Positions 1 to 9,839 are shown, counted from the first letter of the stretch. The stretch: DNA of 18,198 nucleotides from Temnopleurus reevesii (GCA_036244855.1 BQKZ01006645.1:20124-38321); one strand, 5' to 3'. The notes: generated from the letters alone by a model not told the origin. Program-made: numbers and translations.

Positions 1-420
1 TCATCATCATCATCATTATCATCATCACCATCCTCATCGTCATCATCATCATCATCATCATCACCATCCTCATCGTCATCATCATCATCATCATCATCAT
101 CACCATCCTCATCGTCATCATCATCGTCATCATTGTCGTCAGCAGCATCATTACAAGCAGCATCATTATGATCACGTGCATTATCATCATGAGCATTATC
201 ATCATCATCATCATCATTATCACCATCACCATTTCAACCCAGCTCTCACTACCACCTAGACCATTATCATCATCGTTACCACCATTATCACCAACAGAAT
301 CTTTTTAATTAAACCATCATCATCTTCGCTCCATTATCACCATTACCATCATCATCTTTATCATCTTCTCCTTATCATCACTACCACCTCACCAAGACAT
401 CCATCTACCACTACCACCCC
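1..420. repeat. (TCA)n microsatellite with a higher-order unit
   Basis: The first 130 bases are almost pure TCA/CAT triplets, and an interrupted, decaying version continues to about 420. Inside it a 16-base variant, CACCATCCTCATCGTC, starts at 26, 62 and 101. The spacings of 36 and 39 bases are both multiples of three, so the array grew partly by duplicating a larger block. It could in theory encode Ser or His runs, but it lies upstream of a clear 3' splice site at 538, so I read it as the last intron of the plus-strand gene. Confidence 0.9.
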
Positions 421-538
421 CACCATTGATCAATGTCCTAAAAATTATGTCGATCATAATGATATACACATTACCTCACACTATTTATGTTTTAATATTC
501 TTATGGGTTTTTTTTCTGTTTGTTTTCTTAATATACAG

Positions 539-652
539 GACATGACCAACAAGATGTTCTATCTGTTTGACTTCAAGAAGAAACAAGTTGTGACCTCCAT
601 ACCAAGTGTCAAAGAACTCATCCTCAAGCCTTGCTTGTATAAGAAGAGATAA
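539..652 (+). CDS. Last coding exon of an unrecognised plus-strand gene
   Basis: A T-rich tract (508-530) leads to the 3' splice site ATATACAG at 531-538. It is followed by 37 open codons and a TAA at 650-652. Only the frame beginning GAC ATG ACC is open; the other two frames stop quickly. The peptide begins DMTNKMFYLFDFKKKQVV and ends LKPCLYKKR. The pattern of a hydrophobic strand, a basic turn and another strand (FYLFDFKKKQVVTSI) would suit a beta-propeller blade or similar beta hairpin, but I do not recognise the family and assign no function. The Lys-rich C-terminus is notable. The gene converges on the FCHSD-like gene. No AATAAA appears on the plus strand until 1871, so the 3' UTR is long or uses a variant signal. 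Confidence 0.6.
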   Translation, partial: DMTNKMFYLFDFKKKQVVTSIPSVKELILKPCLYKKR

Positions 653-1703
653 AATGCCTTCTCTTTTTATGCCTCGTTCACAATTATTCAGTGTTTAGCC
701 AGTTTTAGCCAGTGAACTCCTTGGAAATGATAGTGTGATATGGCACTCAGACTGTTTTCAATTCAATTTTATTGTTATGAATTCCTTTCAGTATTTTGCT
801 TCTTTCACACACAGTAAGGGGGTATGGTGATATAAAGATATGAATAATCAATTCAGATCATCTTCTGGCAAATTTTTGATTACTCCCTGGCATAAATTAC
901 TTATTGTTTCAGGTTGCAATTGTTCTGAAATCTTTCAACCATACAAAATGATATACTTCTCCATCTTATTGCTTATTGTTTTCCAGCTGATAGCATTGGT
1001 TCAAAGGGACAGATAGATAATCGGAACAATGGTATTGTTGATGCAACAGTGCTCCAAATAGTAACTGATGTTCATATAATGAACTCCTTTAGCAAGCGAA
1101 ATGCGAGAAAATTACAAATTTAGGATGGCACGTATGAGCATACAAATATGGAATTCACTTTGTGAAATATTCATAAAATTTGAAGTGTGTCTGTTTGAAT
1201 TATAAAAAAATCCAATCTTTTCAAGCTCAATCTGACATCAATTTAACTTTTTAGTATTTAAGTATTTTAAATGGTGAATGATACTATATAATTCTGTTAT
1301 TGAAGCCTAATACAGACAAGTCTTAAATTCACCAGAAAAATTTATGAATTTTCCTTTTAAGGGATTTTAACCCTTGATTTTGTGGATTGATAGGATATTC
1401 TTGGTCTCATTTGTGTAGCAGAAAATCAATTATGTTTTTAAAAATGTGTAAATCTATAATTTGCCTTTTATCAGTGTTTTTAATTCATTTGAAATAATGT
1501 ATTTTTTATGCACTCCGAAGCCTTTTGATTGGTAGTGAAAAAGTTCCATTACATTATTTTATTTTGCTTTGCAGTTACTGGAGAATCACATTCAAAATGT
1601 GCATTTTAAGCAGCTGGTCTCTGAAGTATTGAAATTACCATTTGAAATTTGTAATTAATTTCTAGTTTATTGCAGCTATCATGCAACATTTCTATATGAA
1701 ATA
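653..1703. other. Probable 3' UTR or intergenic, no gene seen
   Basis: This AT-rich sequence has no coding signature in either strand. It probably holds the 3' UTR of the plus-strand gene. A short AATTGAATTGAA-like stretch, read on the minus strand at about 757-775, resembles the LINE tails elsewhere in the window but is too short to assign. Confidence 0.5.
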
Positions 1704-1904
1704 CTGTATAAGCCAATATTTTTGCGTACAGATATTTTCACGATTTTGGAGCAGTTTTACATTATAGCTTGTTGTTATTTTCGCATTTTTGACAGTGTTT
1801 GTACACATATATGAATGTGCATCATACGCGATGGAAATGTTCGCAAGGCCCAGACTGCGAAATCTGCACAAATAAAACCACCACAAAAATGTCAACTTAT
1901 ACAG
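1704..1904. mobile_element. Mariner-like MITE with TA flanks
   Basis: Terminal inverted repeats CTGTATAAG and CTTATACAG bound a 201-bp element and are flanked on both sides by TA (1702-1703 and 1905-1906), the target duplication expected of Tc1/mariner elements. Imperfect complementarity continues inward: the T-rich stretch near 1717-1724 on the left pairs with ACCACAAAAATG on the right. There is no transposase frame, so it would be a non-autonomous copy. A frame of about 100 codons crosses it on the minus strand but shows no protein-like composition. Confidence 0.7.
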
Positions 1905-1906
1905 TA

Positions 1907-2428
1907 GTTGATTGTGCACAAATGAAATAACTTTTACAAGCATTATCAAAGTTGCAATTGGGTACATGATTTCACATCTGTTAGCTGTATGTGAAAGATA
2001 CACAGGTAAGAAAATGAAGCAAAATGCAATTTCAATTAAGGAATAAAATTGTGACTTTTATTGTGGTACATATCCAAAGTTCAACACTTTGGTAAAGCAT
2101 AATAGATACATATTTATAGACATATGTAAACACATATTGATGTAGTAATGTAGTAGCACATCAGACTAAATAAAAAAAAATAATTATGATTGCTAGACCT
2201 TACCTACATTTCAAAAATTATGTACAAGATGGAAATGGAACATAAAATGACTCTGTAATATATCTATGAAATAGAATTACTTGTACCCTGACAAAACCTT
2301 TGCCTAGTTTGTGAAAGCATTTATTTTTTCCATGTACATGTATATATATGAAGGATGGGTGGTATGTTTATATATATATATATATATGCATAATATAAAT
2401 AGTTGATAATTACCCAAAGTTAAAATTC
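1907..2428. other. AT-rich intergenic stretch with TA runs
   Basis: No gene is seen. The stretch contains the left copy of a 30-bp direct repeat (2092-2121) and TA dinucleotide runs around 2337-2390. AATAAA occurs on the plus strand at 1871, 2042 and 2168. These are weak candidates for the polyadenylation signal of the plus-strand gene. Confidence 0.5.
2092..2121 (+). repeat. 30-bp exact direct repeat, left copy
   Basis: These 30 bases, beginning GTAAAGCATAATAGATACAT, recur exactly at 3840-3869 in the same orientation. Flanking bases do not match on either side. Confidence 0.85.
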
Positions 2429-2680
2429 AGAGAAGGGAAGGGTGAGAGAGAAAGGGGAGGGGGAGGGTAGGTTGGGATGGAAAGGGGAAAGAGAGAGGGG
2501 GAGAGAGAGAGAGAGAGAGGGTGGTGAGGGAGAAATGAAGAGGGGAGGGAGAAAGGAGAGGGTGTGGGGAGAGAGAAATGAGAGGGGAAGGGGAAGAAGA
2601 GGGGAGGGAGAAAGGAGCATGCAGGTGGGGAGAGAGAATGATGGTGATGAAGGGTAGAGTGGGATGAGGAGAGAAGGAAA
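2429..2680 (+). repeat. Polypurine (G/A) tract of about 250 bp
   Basis: The plus strand is almost entirely G and A, mixing GAGA, GGGA and AAGG words with occasional T and C. It produces false reading frames on both strands (Arg/Glu/Gly-rich one way, Ser/Pro/Leu-rich the other). Mirror-symmetric purine tracts of this kind can form triplex DNA. I see no coding sequence in it. Confidence 0.9.
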
Positions 2681-3429
2681 TGTAAACAGCTGAAATATAT
2701 TTTCAATTAAGTGAAAAGCACAAATTATTGTAAGAAAATTGGAAAGACTAAGAAAAATCAAACATACACAATCTATAAAAATACATGTAGTCTTATTCCT
2801 CATGCTCAGCAAACTTAATTTGTTCTTCCTCAAAAGACCAACAAGGGGCAATTTTGAAATCTTCAGGAGAGACAATCGGGGAGGGGGGAGCAGCAGATGT
2901 TAAGGATTTGGCACTACCATACATTTTGTTCATATTTGTTGGAAAAAATAATTGAGAATTGTATCCCATTTCTCATATAAAGAAGATTGGTCATAGGCAC
3001 CATTGAAATCATACATGCTCGGACAATACGTCCAAACGATTAAATAAAGCACCATGAGCAAACAAAATATGTACTACAAAAGCTGTCCAGATTTTAACAT
3101 ATTCAATGAAATATTCTATAATTCCACGGATCATGCAAGAGCATATCACTAGTGGAATCCACTGAGAAAATTCTAAGCACCATGTAAACATAGCAAAAGT
3201 TACAATATCCAGGTAGTAGACGAAACAAAAGAAAAACTTCAACATGAAATGCCAGTACACTTTCGCTTGCCTCAAAATTTAAACATCCGTTTCCGGATGG
3301 TGTTTATAAAAGCTACGAATGACTTGAAGAGTGAATAGTATTAGTGCAGAATGGTTGAAGATCTTATGAGCATAGCACTTGATAATCTACTCCAGGCGTT
3401 CTTAAAATGACCTGCTTGTGATACACAGC
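2681..3429. other. Intergenic stretch, nothing recognised
   Basis: No protein-like frame or RNA gene is visible. The last 40 bases (about 3390-3429, ending GATACACAGCC) look like the worn edge of the F2 foldback family that precedes the other F1 copies in this window. Confidence 0.4.
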
Positions 3430-3574
3430 CCTGGGTGGTATTTCACCAAGAAAGAATATAAGCACGACTGATATCTGTTCTTGTGCGCAATGACTCGATG
3501 TTTCGCGTATTCAGCGGAAGAATTGATACTCATTGTTCTTCAGGTCTTTTGTAACTTGGTGAAACACTGTCCAG
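3430..3574. mobile_element. F1-family foldback MITE, diverged copy
   Basis: The left end CCTGGGTGGTATTTCACCA and the right end TTGGTGAAACACTGTCCAG are inverted copies of one another. They match the ends of the two better-preserved copies at 14246-14422 and 16963-17285. The interior keeps the family words CGACTG, GTTCTTGTGCGC and GTATTCAGCG, in the opposite orientation to the other copies. It is the most diverged of the three. Confidence 0.7.
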
Positions 3575-5327
3575 ATCTATGTCGTTTCTGAATTGAAAGA
3601 TTAAAGTCTTGAAGAAAACTTGCACCATCTTAGAGAAATTGCATGAATTTATCAACTTTTTTGTACGTCTGACCTCACTCTTCTCCTTTTTTTTTACTTT
3701 GCTTTGTGAGCTACTTTAGCTTATAAAGATGAAAAGCTCTCTGTTATGTGTACAAATCAGATATAAACTGAAGAATTTTTAAAGGAATTTTACATATGTA
3801 GGGGGTTCGTTGGATGTACATAATCTATGATTTGCCTCTGTAAAGCATAATAGATACATATTTATAGACTTGTCATTGGTAATTGTCTGCTCTGCCATTT
3901 TTTAATGTTAATGACTCTCTATCCATATTATCCATACCTGCAATTCTTTGCACGTACATTCTGAAATCGATTGTCATTTTCTTAAAAGAAACTACACTTG
4001 TTTCAACATTAAACATCATGGTATCTTCAGAACATGGTGCACACTGAGATAAATATCTATATATATATTTAACAATCGACCAATAATGTCTAAAGAAATA
4101 TTTAAAGTGCTTGTCATAATTGTATATTACTTTGAAAATTCATTACTCTGAAAAAATTGTATTTTTGACAAATAAATTGATAATTTTTAAAGGCCTTGTA
4201 ATTTGTTTCTATCTGAAGGATTTAGGAAAGCTAACTCTTTTTTTTTTTACATTGATTTATCAAAATACAGTCATTCAATCTGTCATTACAGGAAATATCA
4301 CATATTCTGTTCAATCAAAATGTTTCACACCTTTTCAAAGTAATTCATCCCTTCCATATTTTACCACTTTATTCATAAAAGAAAGTACATTTGTGTTTGA
4401 AAAAAAGATCTAATAAGAAAACAGACTGACATTGATTTACTTTGGTTTCAACAATATGAAATGATTTGATACAAAAATAAACTTGACAGCAAACATTCAA
4501 CATTGATTATTCATAAGCATTCTCTAAATTCTAACAAAATCACATGATATAAATCATTATTTCAATATATTTTCAATTATATACAGAGTAGAAATGGCAA
4601 AATAATTTCTCTGATTGGATAGAAAAAAATCTTATTTACAAACAATCAATTTTGTTAACATTGGCAAATTCATAGATACATTTAATTCAATAGCAGTACA
4701 TACATTTATATAAAATCTTCATTTCTAATCATAGCAAAGCAGCTAGTAAGCAAAAATATTTATTTCCATAGGTTACATAATAAGAAATCATCATCAAAGA
4801 ATGATGAAAATATTCACATTGTATTGGAAGATATAAATTACATTAGACGTTGATTTATCTCATACCTCGTAATACAAGCACACGTAAAGGTAAAATGATT
4901 TTATGGAGAAAATATAATTCATATTTGAGATCTATGTTATTTTCTGTATTAAGAACAATTATTTCAACTGTCATAGTAAACATGCATAATCTCAAATGAC
5001 ATTTTTCACGGGTGCATGCTCATATTTCTCTTTTTTTACTGAAAATTCTGTTTTTCCTGGTTGAAAGATGCTTGGGTAAGAAGTCTGATAATTAAAATAA
5101 ACAATTTTCTCTTCTTCCAGCAACAAATATGCTGATGTCACAACATTATTTGAAAAAAAAGGAAATTATAACACTTCAGGTCTTCGATATTTCCCCCAGT
5201 GTTGAAACACTCTACCCTAAAAAATCATCAAAAATAAAGACAAAACAAAGACAAGAAAAAAATACATATAATTCTAATCCATAGAAAAGAGTAACAATCA
5301 TATACTTATGGACTTTGCAAGACCAGG
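3575..5327. other. AT-rich intergenic stretch, no gene seen
   Basis: This 1.75-kb stretch is strongly AT-rich, with T and A homopolymers and no frame of protein-like composition. The right copy of the 30-bp direct repeat lies at 3840-3869. Part may be distal 3' UTR of either convergent gene, but nothing in the sequence settles this. Confidence 0.5.
3840..3869 (+). repeat. 30-bp exact direct repeat, right copy
   Basis: Identical to 2092-2121. The spacing between the two starts is 1,748 bases. Confidence 0.85.
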
Positions 5328-5454
5328 GGCCCGTAACATAAAAGATGCAATTAAACTTACAATAAATATTTATCGTAAGTCTATGGCAAAATGTGTACCA
5401 AAGAGATGCAATTAATTGCAAGATTAATTGCATCTCTTTTATGTTACAGGACCC
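5328..5454. mobile_element. Short foldback MITE (127 bp)
   Basis: The left arm, starting GGGCCCGTAACATAAAAGAT and running through GCAATTAA, is mirrored by a right arm ending in TTTATGTTACAGGACCC. A second, perfect 14-base inverted pair (AGAGATGCAATTAA at 5402-5415, its complement at 5424-5437) sits inside the right half. The right arm can therefore pair either with the left arm or with its own neighbour. A third small pair, ACTTAC...GTAAGT, occupies the centre. There is no coding capacity. Confidence 0.75.
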
Positions 5455-6515
5455 AGTCAGATTATAAATCATTTGGAAAGATCTTGTGTTTGATCAATAT
5501 AATTAGCACTGCATTTTGATACATTATATAATTGCACTTATTGGATAATATATGCATCTATACTCCACAGATGCCAACCGATTCGGTATCAGTATGATGA
5601 TAGAAATAACAGCCAAACCAATTCTTATCTGATGATAGATTCTCTCTTGCAAAAAATATATGGATCAGCTGTTAATTTATTAGCATTTTAATATCTATTC
5701 ATGCATATTCCGGAACAGTTGGCATCTCTGTATATCTATGTAAGAGGGGGGAGGGGTGACAATATCATCAAACATCATCATCTGACCAGATCAGAAAATA
5801 TATATAATAATGTATAATAAGAACCTTTGTTACTGATGTATTTTGTATTCTACACAAATCTGATCTACATATATAGACTATTTACTGTAATACAGCAGTA
5901 CCATATAATAAGCAATAACAAATAAATGTATTAAATACTTTTTGATCAGGTCTAAATGGTTTATAAATGCAATTTCTATACATTCAATTAGGATTGCTAC
6001 AACATAAGCTGACAATCATTTCTTTTAATAATCAGGAACTTTCCTGAAAATTGAACTTGTCTATAACATTGTTCACAAGCATCGAAAAAAAATCTGCATA
6101 CTGTGTTCAAAATCTTTTGTCCATTGTGCCCACTGTGATGACCTTCCCTTTTTATTCTACCATTCAAAAATGAACAGTCGCAACTATGAAAGGATCCCCA
6201 GAAGATATATACTGCAATCATGCCCTATTTCAACAGCACACGAGTCAACGGCATAAATATCCACATACCGGGTATGTCATGTGGTGAGATCGCTTGCACT
6301 ATCTAGCAACTACACCCACTGCAAACATGGGCTGATATAATTTGATTTTCAGTTATTTCCTCAGGCACTCTCAAAAATGTAAACAATGGTGGCAACCATG
6401 TTCGAGTTCACGTTCATCATCTTGTTGTGGAATCTGGGTTGCTTTGATAGTGTGGCGTGTGGAATTGTTCTATAGAGAGCACTAATTTTTCTTCATTTTA
6501 ATTTCTATAATTGTT
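5455..6515 (-). other. Probable 3' UTR of the FCHSD-like gene
   Basis: The stretch lies immediately 3' of the FCHSD stop codon and has no reading frame that looks like protein. Candidate polyadenylation signals AATAAA on the minus strand lie at 6151-6156 (about 360 bases past the stop) and 5676-5681. The true end of the transcript cannot be fixed from sequence alone. Confidence 0.45.
6151..6156 (-). terminator. Candidate AATAAA polyadenylation signal
   Basis: This is the first canonical AATAAA on the minus strand after the FCHSD stop at 6516, about 360 bases downstream. Other AATAAA words follow in this AT-rich sequence, so its use is uncertain. Confidence 0.35.
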
Positions 6516-6611
6516 TCATACATAAGAGACTGGTGTTGTATTCTCATATGGACCAGATGTTTGTCGTTCGGCTTTCTTCTTCGCTGATGGCGGAGGTGGT
6601 GCTGCCCTCAC
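6516..6611 (-). CDS. FCHSD2: FCHSD2-like terminal coding exon, Pro-rich with PDZ ligand
   Basis: The minus-strand 3' splice site CGACAG abuts GTG AGG GCA at 6611, and TGA lies at 6516-6518: 31 codons plus stop, phase 0. The peptide starts VRAAPPPPSAKKKAERQ and ends in PVSYV. VRAAPPPP is a recognisable block near the C-terminus of vertebrate FCHSD2, and it anchors the whole gene call. The last four residues, VSYV, fit a class I PDZ ligand (S/T-x-hydrophobic), as does the ITLV end I recall for the human protein. PYENT upstream of the end fits a YxN SH2-binding pattern, although phosphorylation is unknown. Confidence 0.88.
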   Translation of the reverse strand: MRAAPPPPSAKKKAERQTSGPYENTTPVSYV

Positions 6612-6711
6612 CTGTCGATTCAAATAAAATGAAAAATTATTATACACAGTCTAATGCATAAGACATGGGTGCTGTATCAAGGGCACAAGAGAAATTTTAA
6701 TGGGTTGACCG

Positions 6712-6903
6712 ACAGTGTAGTATTGTGAAGTGGTAGGCAAAATTTACACTAATGATAATAATAGCACCATTTTCACCTCGTTGAGTGTAGCACAGTGTGG
6801 ATAATTTTCTTGCTGAAGGAAATTAACGTCATGGGTGGGACTTGAACCACCAACCTTCTATTTGAAAGGCGAGAATCTACATCACTACACCACAATGCTT
6901 CCT
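6712..6903 (-). mobile_element. tRNA-derived SINE
   Basis: Read on the minus strand, the head is tRNA-like. An A-box-like TGGTGTAGTGATG lies near 6883-6895, and a B-box GGTTCAAGTCC at 6838-6848 is preceded by a TGGTGG stem and followed by its CCACCC partner. The body downstream (TTCCTTCAGCAAG, then CACACTGTGCTACACTCAAC) resembles the conserved body of SINEs common in marine invertebrates. The acceptor stem is poor, so this is a SINE head, not a working tRNA gene. The exact 3' end is uncertain. Confidence 0.7.
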
Positions 6904-7566
6904 GATCATTTATTTTTTCTGCTTTAATATTTTCATTCAGATACCCACCTCTGCTGTCAAAAACTATGTGTTGCTGTCACCCCTCAAATGCACAAATCTT
7001 CAAAAAACTTTCTAAAATCCTATCAGTTCAAGTTAATTTTTTTTTCTATACAATCCATCGATTAGGTATACATATATTTTTACCTTTCCATACAAGTTTG
7101 AAATCTTATCAATAGCTGTTATTTTCATATTTTGATGAATACTTTTACCCAATTGAAGGTGCACTATACAGAATGGATACTTTAATGAGGTTAGCATTGC
7201 GATATTCATAAACAAAATAAAGTCATTGCGAAAATATTCTGGTTAAAGAGTCCTAATTATCATTCTAAAGCTTGATGTAAAGTGCACTTCTGTACATAAG
7301 GCTTAAAAAAAAAAATTATCTTTTGTGCATTTATTTAATAAAAAGTAAGAGACAGTGCAAAGTTAGAGGCTAGGGCAAAACAATTCTGGTCATAAAGTTC
7401 TAATTTTAAAAATTGTTTTGATGTCCTCAAATGATATTTTTTAAAAAACCTTAAGAACAAACTTTAAGAATATTTTTTCGAAAAACAATTCATATGATTC
7501 ATTACAAAAATAAGACTTGAAAGGGAGTGAAATGCCAAGGGTCTTTTGGTTGAGGGCATCCAATTT

Positions 7567-7619
7567 TTATATATATATATATATATTTTTTTTTTGGGGG
7601 GGGGGGGCTTTTTCCCCCC
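7567..7619. repeat. TA, poly-T, poly-G, poly-C compound simple repeat
   Basis: Reading the plus strand there are about ten TA units, about ten Ts, twelve Gs (7596-7607), CTTTTT, then six Cs. The G and C runs can pair across the CTTTTT loop. The block starts about 22 bases beyond the 5' splice site of the 7647-7762 exon. Homopolymer lengths here may be sequencing artefacts. Confidence 0.85.
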
Positions 7620-7646
7620 AGCATATTTTCTTTACTCTAAACTTAC

Positions 7647-7762
7647 CGGTTTGATGGATGCAGAGGGAGGTGACGCTGTAACTGGACTTGCCGGTACTGA
7701 GCGAGCGCATTCTACGTATGATGGTTGACGCATGTATGCATCCTGTGCACATGGAGGCGAAG
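7647..7762 (-). CDS. FCHSD2: FCHSD2-like C-terminal tail exon
   Basis: On the minus strand the acceptor TTTTAG precedes CTTCGCC at 7762, and the donor CCG|GTAAGT is at 7647/7646. The exon is 116 bases long. Its first two bases complete an Ala codon begun by the exon at 8300-8468, and it then encodes 38 codons ending SASIKP, which leads in frame into VRAAPPPP. The peptide (SPPCAQDAYMRQPSYVE..., ...SVPASPVTASPP...) is Ser/Pro-rich with no domain, as expected for the disordered FCHSD2 tail. Both splice sites are close to consensus. Confidence 0.85.
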
Positions 7763-8299
7763 CTAAAATATAAAAGAAATCAATATAAAACGAATTCATT
7801 AACATGAAGAACGAAACAATACCTAAAAATGTGTCAAATCCAGAAAATAATTAACGTAATACAGAGATAGCTCCAATGTGAATCATAGTCTCATGAATTA
7901 GTATCATTGAGGAGAGGAAGAATTGCTTATTTTTTTCAAAGAAAAAAGGAATAATAAAGAATAACAGGAAAGTATTCCATACTGATCAGTTCAAACACTC
8001 TCAGAAAGCAGAATAAGACATATTCGACTGTGGCTGAAGGGAAGAATACTGATTGATGTTGCTCTATCAACAGATCAAGATAGCACAGAAATTATTTACA
8101 TTTACACTCAATGATTCCAGTAGGTAATATATTATTAACATGCCTGTAGCTGAGCCATCACAGACTCTCCGCTAAATATAATTTGTACTACTATAGTATT
8201 TTTCAGAGTATATGGAGAAAAAAATTTAAACTTGATAGATAAGACATCTTGTAACTCTATCAACCCCCACAGGGGTATGACAGTACAACACATGCATAC
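7763..8299 (-). other. FCHSD-like intron, nothing else seen
   Basis: The donor is GTATGC (8294-8299) and the acceptor TTTTAG (7763-7768). No repeat or gene was recognised within it. Confidence 0.75.
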
Positions 8300-8468
8300 C
8301 CAGTTCATTCGCTGATGCTGGACGTTGTTTATCGACCTCTTCATAATCTGGGTCAGGTCCGGTGATGAGGGTGGGGGGTAGGGGAGGGGGCGCAAAGGCT
8401 GGTGGAGAGAAGGCTGGGGGTGATGTACTCGGTTCGGTGCTCTCGTAGTCTTGTGATACAGTGTCTCC
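8300..8468 (-). CDS. FCHSD2: FCHSD2-like proline-rich exon
   Basis: On the minus strand the acceptor GTTCAG precedes GGA GAC ACT at 8468, and the donor G|GTATGC is at 8300/8299. The exon is 169 bases: 56 codons plus one base, entered in phase 0 and left in phase 1. It starts GDTVSQDYESTEPST, contains the imperfect repeat SPPAFSPPAFAPPPLPP (residues 16-32) and ends SANEL. The Pro-rich part offers PxxP cores that could bind SH3 domains. Joined directly to the SH3-2 exon it gives ...[18 protein letters not shown]..., which resembles the VEEL...ENGDT context I recall in vertebrate FCHSD2. This supports direct joining in at least one isoform. Confidence 0.85.
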
Positions 8469-9725
8469 CTGAACGGAATAACGAAAATGCAATCATTAAG
8501 TTAAAAAGCAGCCTCAAACATGTGACCTTTGTATGTTAGTATGCAAGGCCAACATATGATGCAACACAACAGACAATGGGATGCAGATTTCTTGATAAGT
8601 GCAAAGTTACTCTATCTGTAACTGCACAGCAAGAGAAAATTTAAGAAAACGATAATACAGAGTAAAATGTTTTGTATCACATCTCCTAGTCCACCTGTCA
8701 AAAAATGCAAAATTCTGACATAGCATGCATGATTGCTAAGGGAAATTTAAGTTTACAGATTGAGGAAATTGTAAAATTCTTCTGCGAGGATGTTTCCTCA
8801 GAAAGTCTTATATTCAATGTTTTTAGTTATGTTTACAGTGTATTTCATAAAGTCAGGCAAATTTTGATTCTCTGGGATAAAAAGTCAAGTAGACACTAAT
8901 GGATGCATGCACAACATGCAAGTTTGTTTTCAGCTAATATTGTAACCCTATTATCATTATCAGGTGCTTATAATGAACAAGTTTTGGCTTGATTTCAGGA
9001 AGGGAATTATAATTCTAGTCAAGAACAACCATGCAAACTTTTCAAGTATTTATCTTTGCTCCGACTTAGTTGCAACAACCATTCAATTCTGATATTAGGA
9101 AAATAAGGAGAAATTTCATTTCATTTGCATCTTTAGATTTGTTGATTCCATTTATCAGAACCCCAAGAGGAGGACAGCCCATGCTGACTCATGCATGAAA
9201 AAATATGCAATATTGGTATTATATTTGATTCACTTGTCAGTTGAAGTTCAACCCCTGGGAATCAGAGGATATCTGTAGGGACATGCATTCAACAACACAA
9301 AAGAATTAAAACATTCTTTTTTTTAAAGTCATTGGTCCATGCAAAAATCCGCAGAACAAATTATTGTGGAATTCATGACATTGACAGATAGAGTGAAACA
9401 AAAACAAAATAAAAACTTGCAGATATGCACAAAATAAAATCATCATTCTCAAAAAAAAAGCATCCTTCTTTTATAAAACTAACATAATTTATTTCCTGGT
9501 TTAATTCAATTGACAATTAATAAGATGCTTTATTGCTTCTCTATTTATTCATTATTTGTGAAAAAAATCTTTATAATTACAAGTAAAACACAGGTTTTTT
9601 TTCATGACTTTGAGTAGTGTATGACAAGATGCACATTTGGGGGGGGGGGGAGAAAAATGTGGAGATGGCATTTGGTCTAATTTCCTGAATCGTTTTTGTT
9701 GCTGTTGTTTATGTTTATGTCAATA
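8469..9725 (-). other. Intronic sequence between giant exon and tail exons
   Basis: No gene is seen. The stretch contains a run of twelve Gs (9639-9650) and AT-rich filler. If the giant exon is skipped, the intron extends from 14678 to 8469, about 6.2 kb. The 64-codon plus-strand frame at 8705-8899 has no splice sites, homology or composition that would support it. Confidence 0.6.
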
Positions 9726-9839
9726 TTATGTTTGCTTGTTTATTTGTTTTTTATGTTTCAATGATAATAATCCTTTGTTTTGTGGATTGAAAATCAATAA
9801 ACTAAATTGAAATTGAATTGAATTGAATTGAATTGAATT
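9690..9839 (+). mobile_element. LINE 3'-end fragment with (AATTG)n tail
   Basis: Read on the plus strand, a T-rich 3' UTR-like stretch (GTTTATTTG..., TTTCAATGATAATAATCCTT, then TTGTGGATTGAAAATCAATAAACT) runs into about six AATTG-type pentamers ending near 9839. This layout is typical of 5'-truncated CR1/L2-like non-LTR retrotransposons, whose 3' ends carry a short tandem repeat instead of poly-A. The left boundary is approximate. The open frame of the giant FCHSD exon runs antisense through this fragment before stopping at 9726. Confidence 0.6.

Larger units (their letters stand above)
6612..7646 (-). other. FCHSD-like intron holding a SINE
   Basis: The intron has a GTAAGT donor (7641-7646) and a CAG acceptor (6612-6614). 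It contains the tRNA-derived SINE at about 6712-6903 and a simple-sequence block next to the donor (7567-7619). Short frames within it are not protein-like. Confidence 0.8.

Noticed and set aside
1..130. CRISPR-like array from regularly spaced words
   Set aside because: It is a TCA microsatellite in an animal genome; the spacing comes from triplet expansion, with no distinct spacers.
1692..2003. 103-codon minus-strand frame
   Set aside because: It spans a MITE and AT-rich DNA; the composition is not protein-like and there are no splice or start signals.
2410..2875. Ser/Pro/Leu-rich frames (and an Arg/Glu/Gly-rich frame on the other strand)
   Set aside because: They are translations of the purine/pyrimidine tract. 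Open frames are expected from two-base low-complexity DNA.
6838..6903. Functional tRNA gene
   Set aside because: The A and B boxes are present but the acceptor stem does not pair and a SINE body follows. It is a SINE head.
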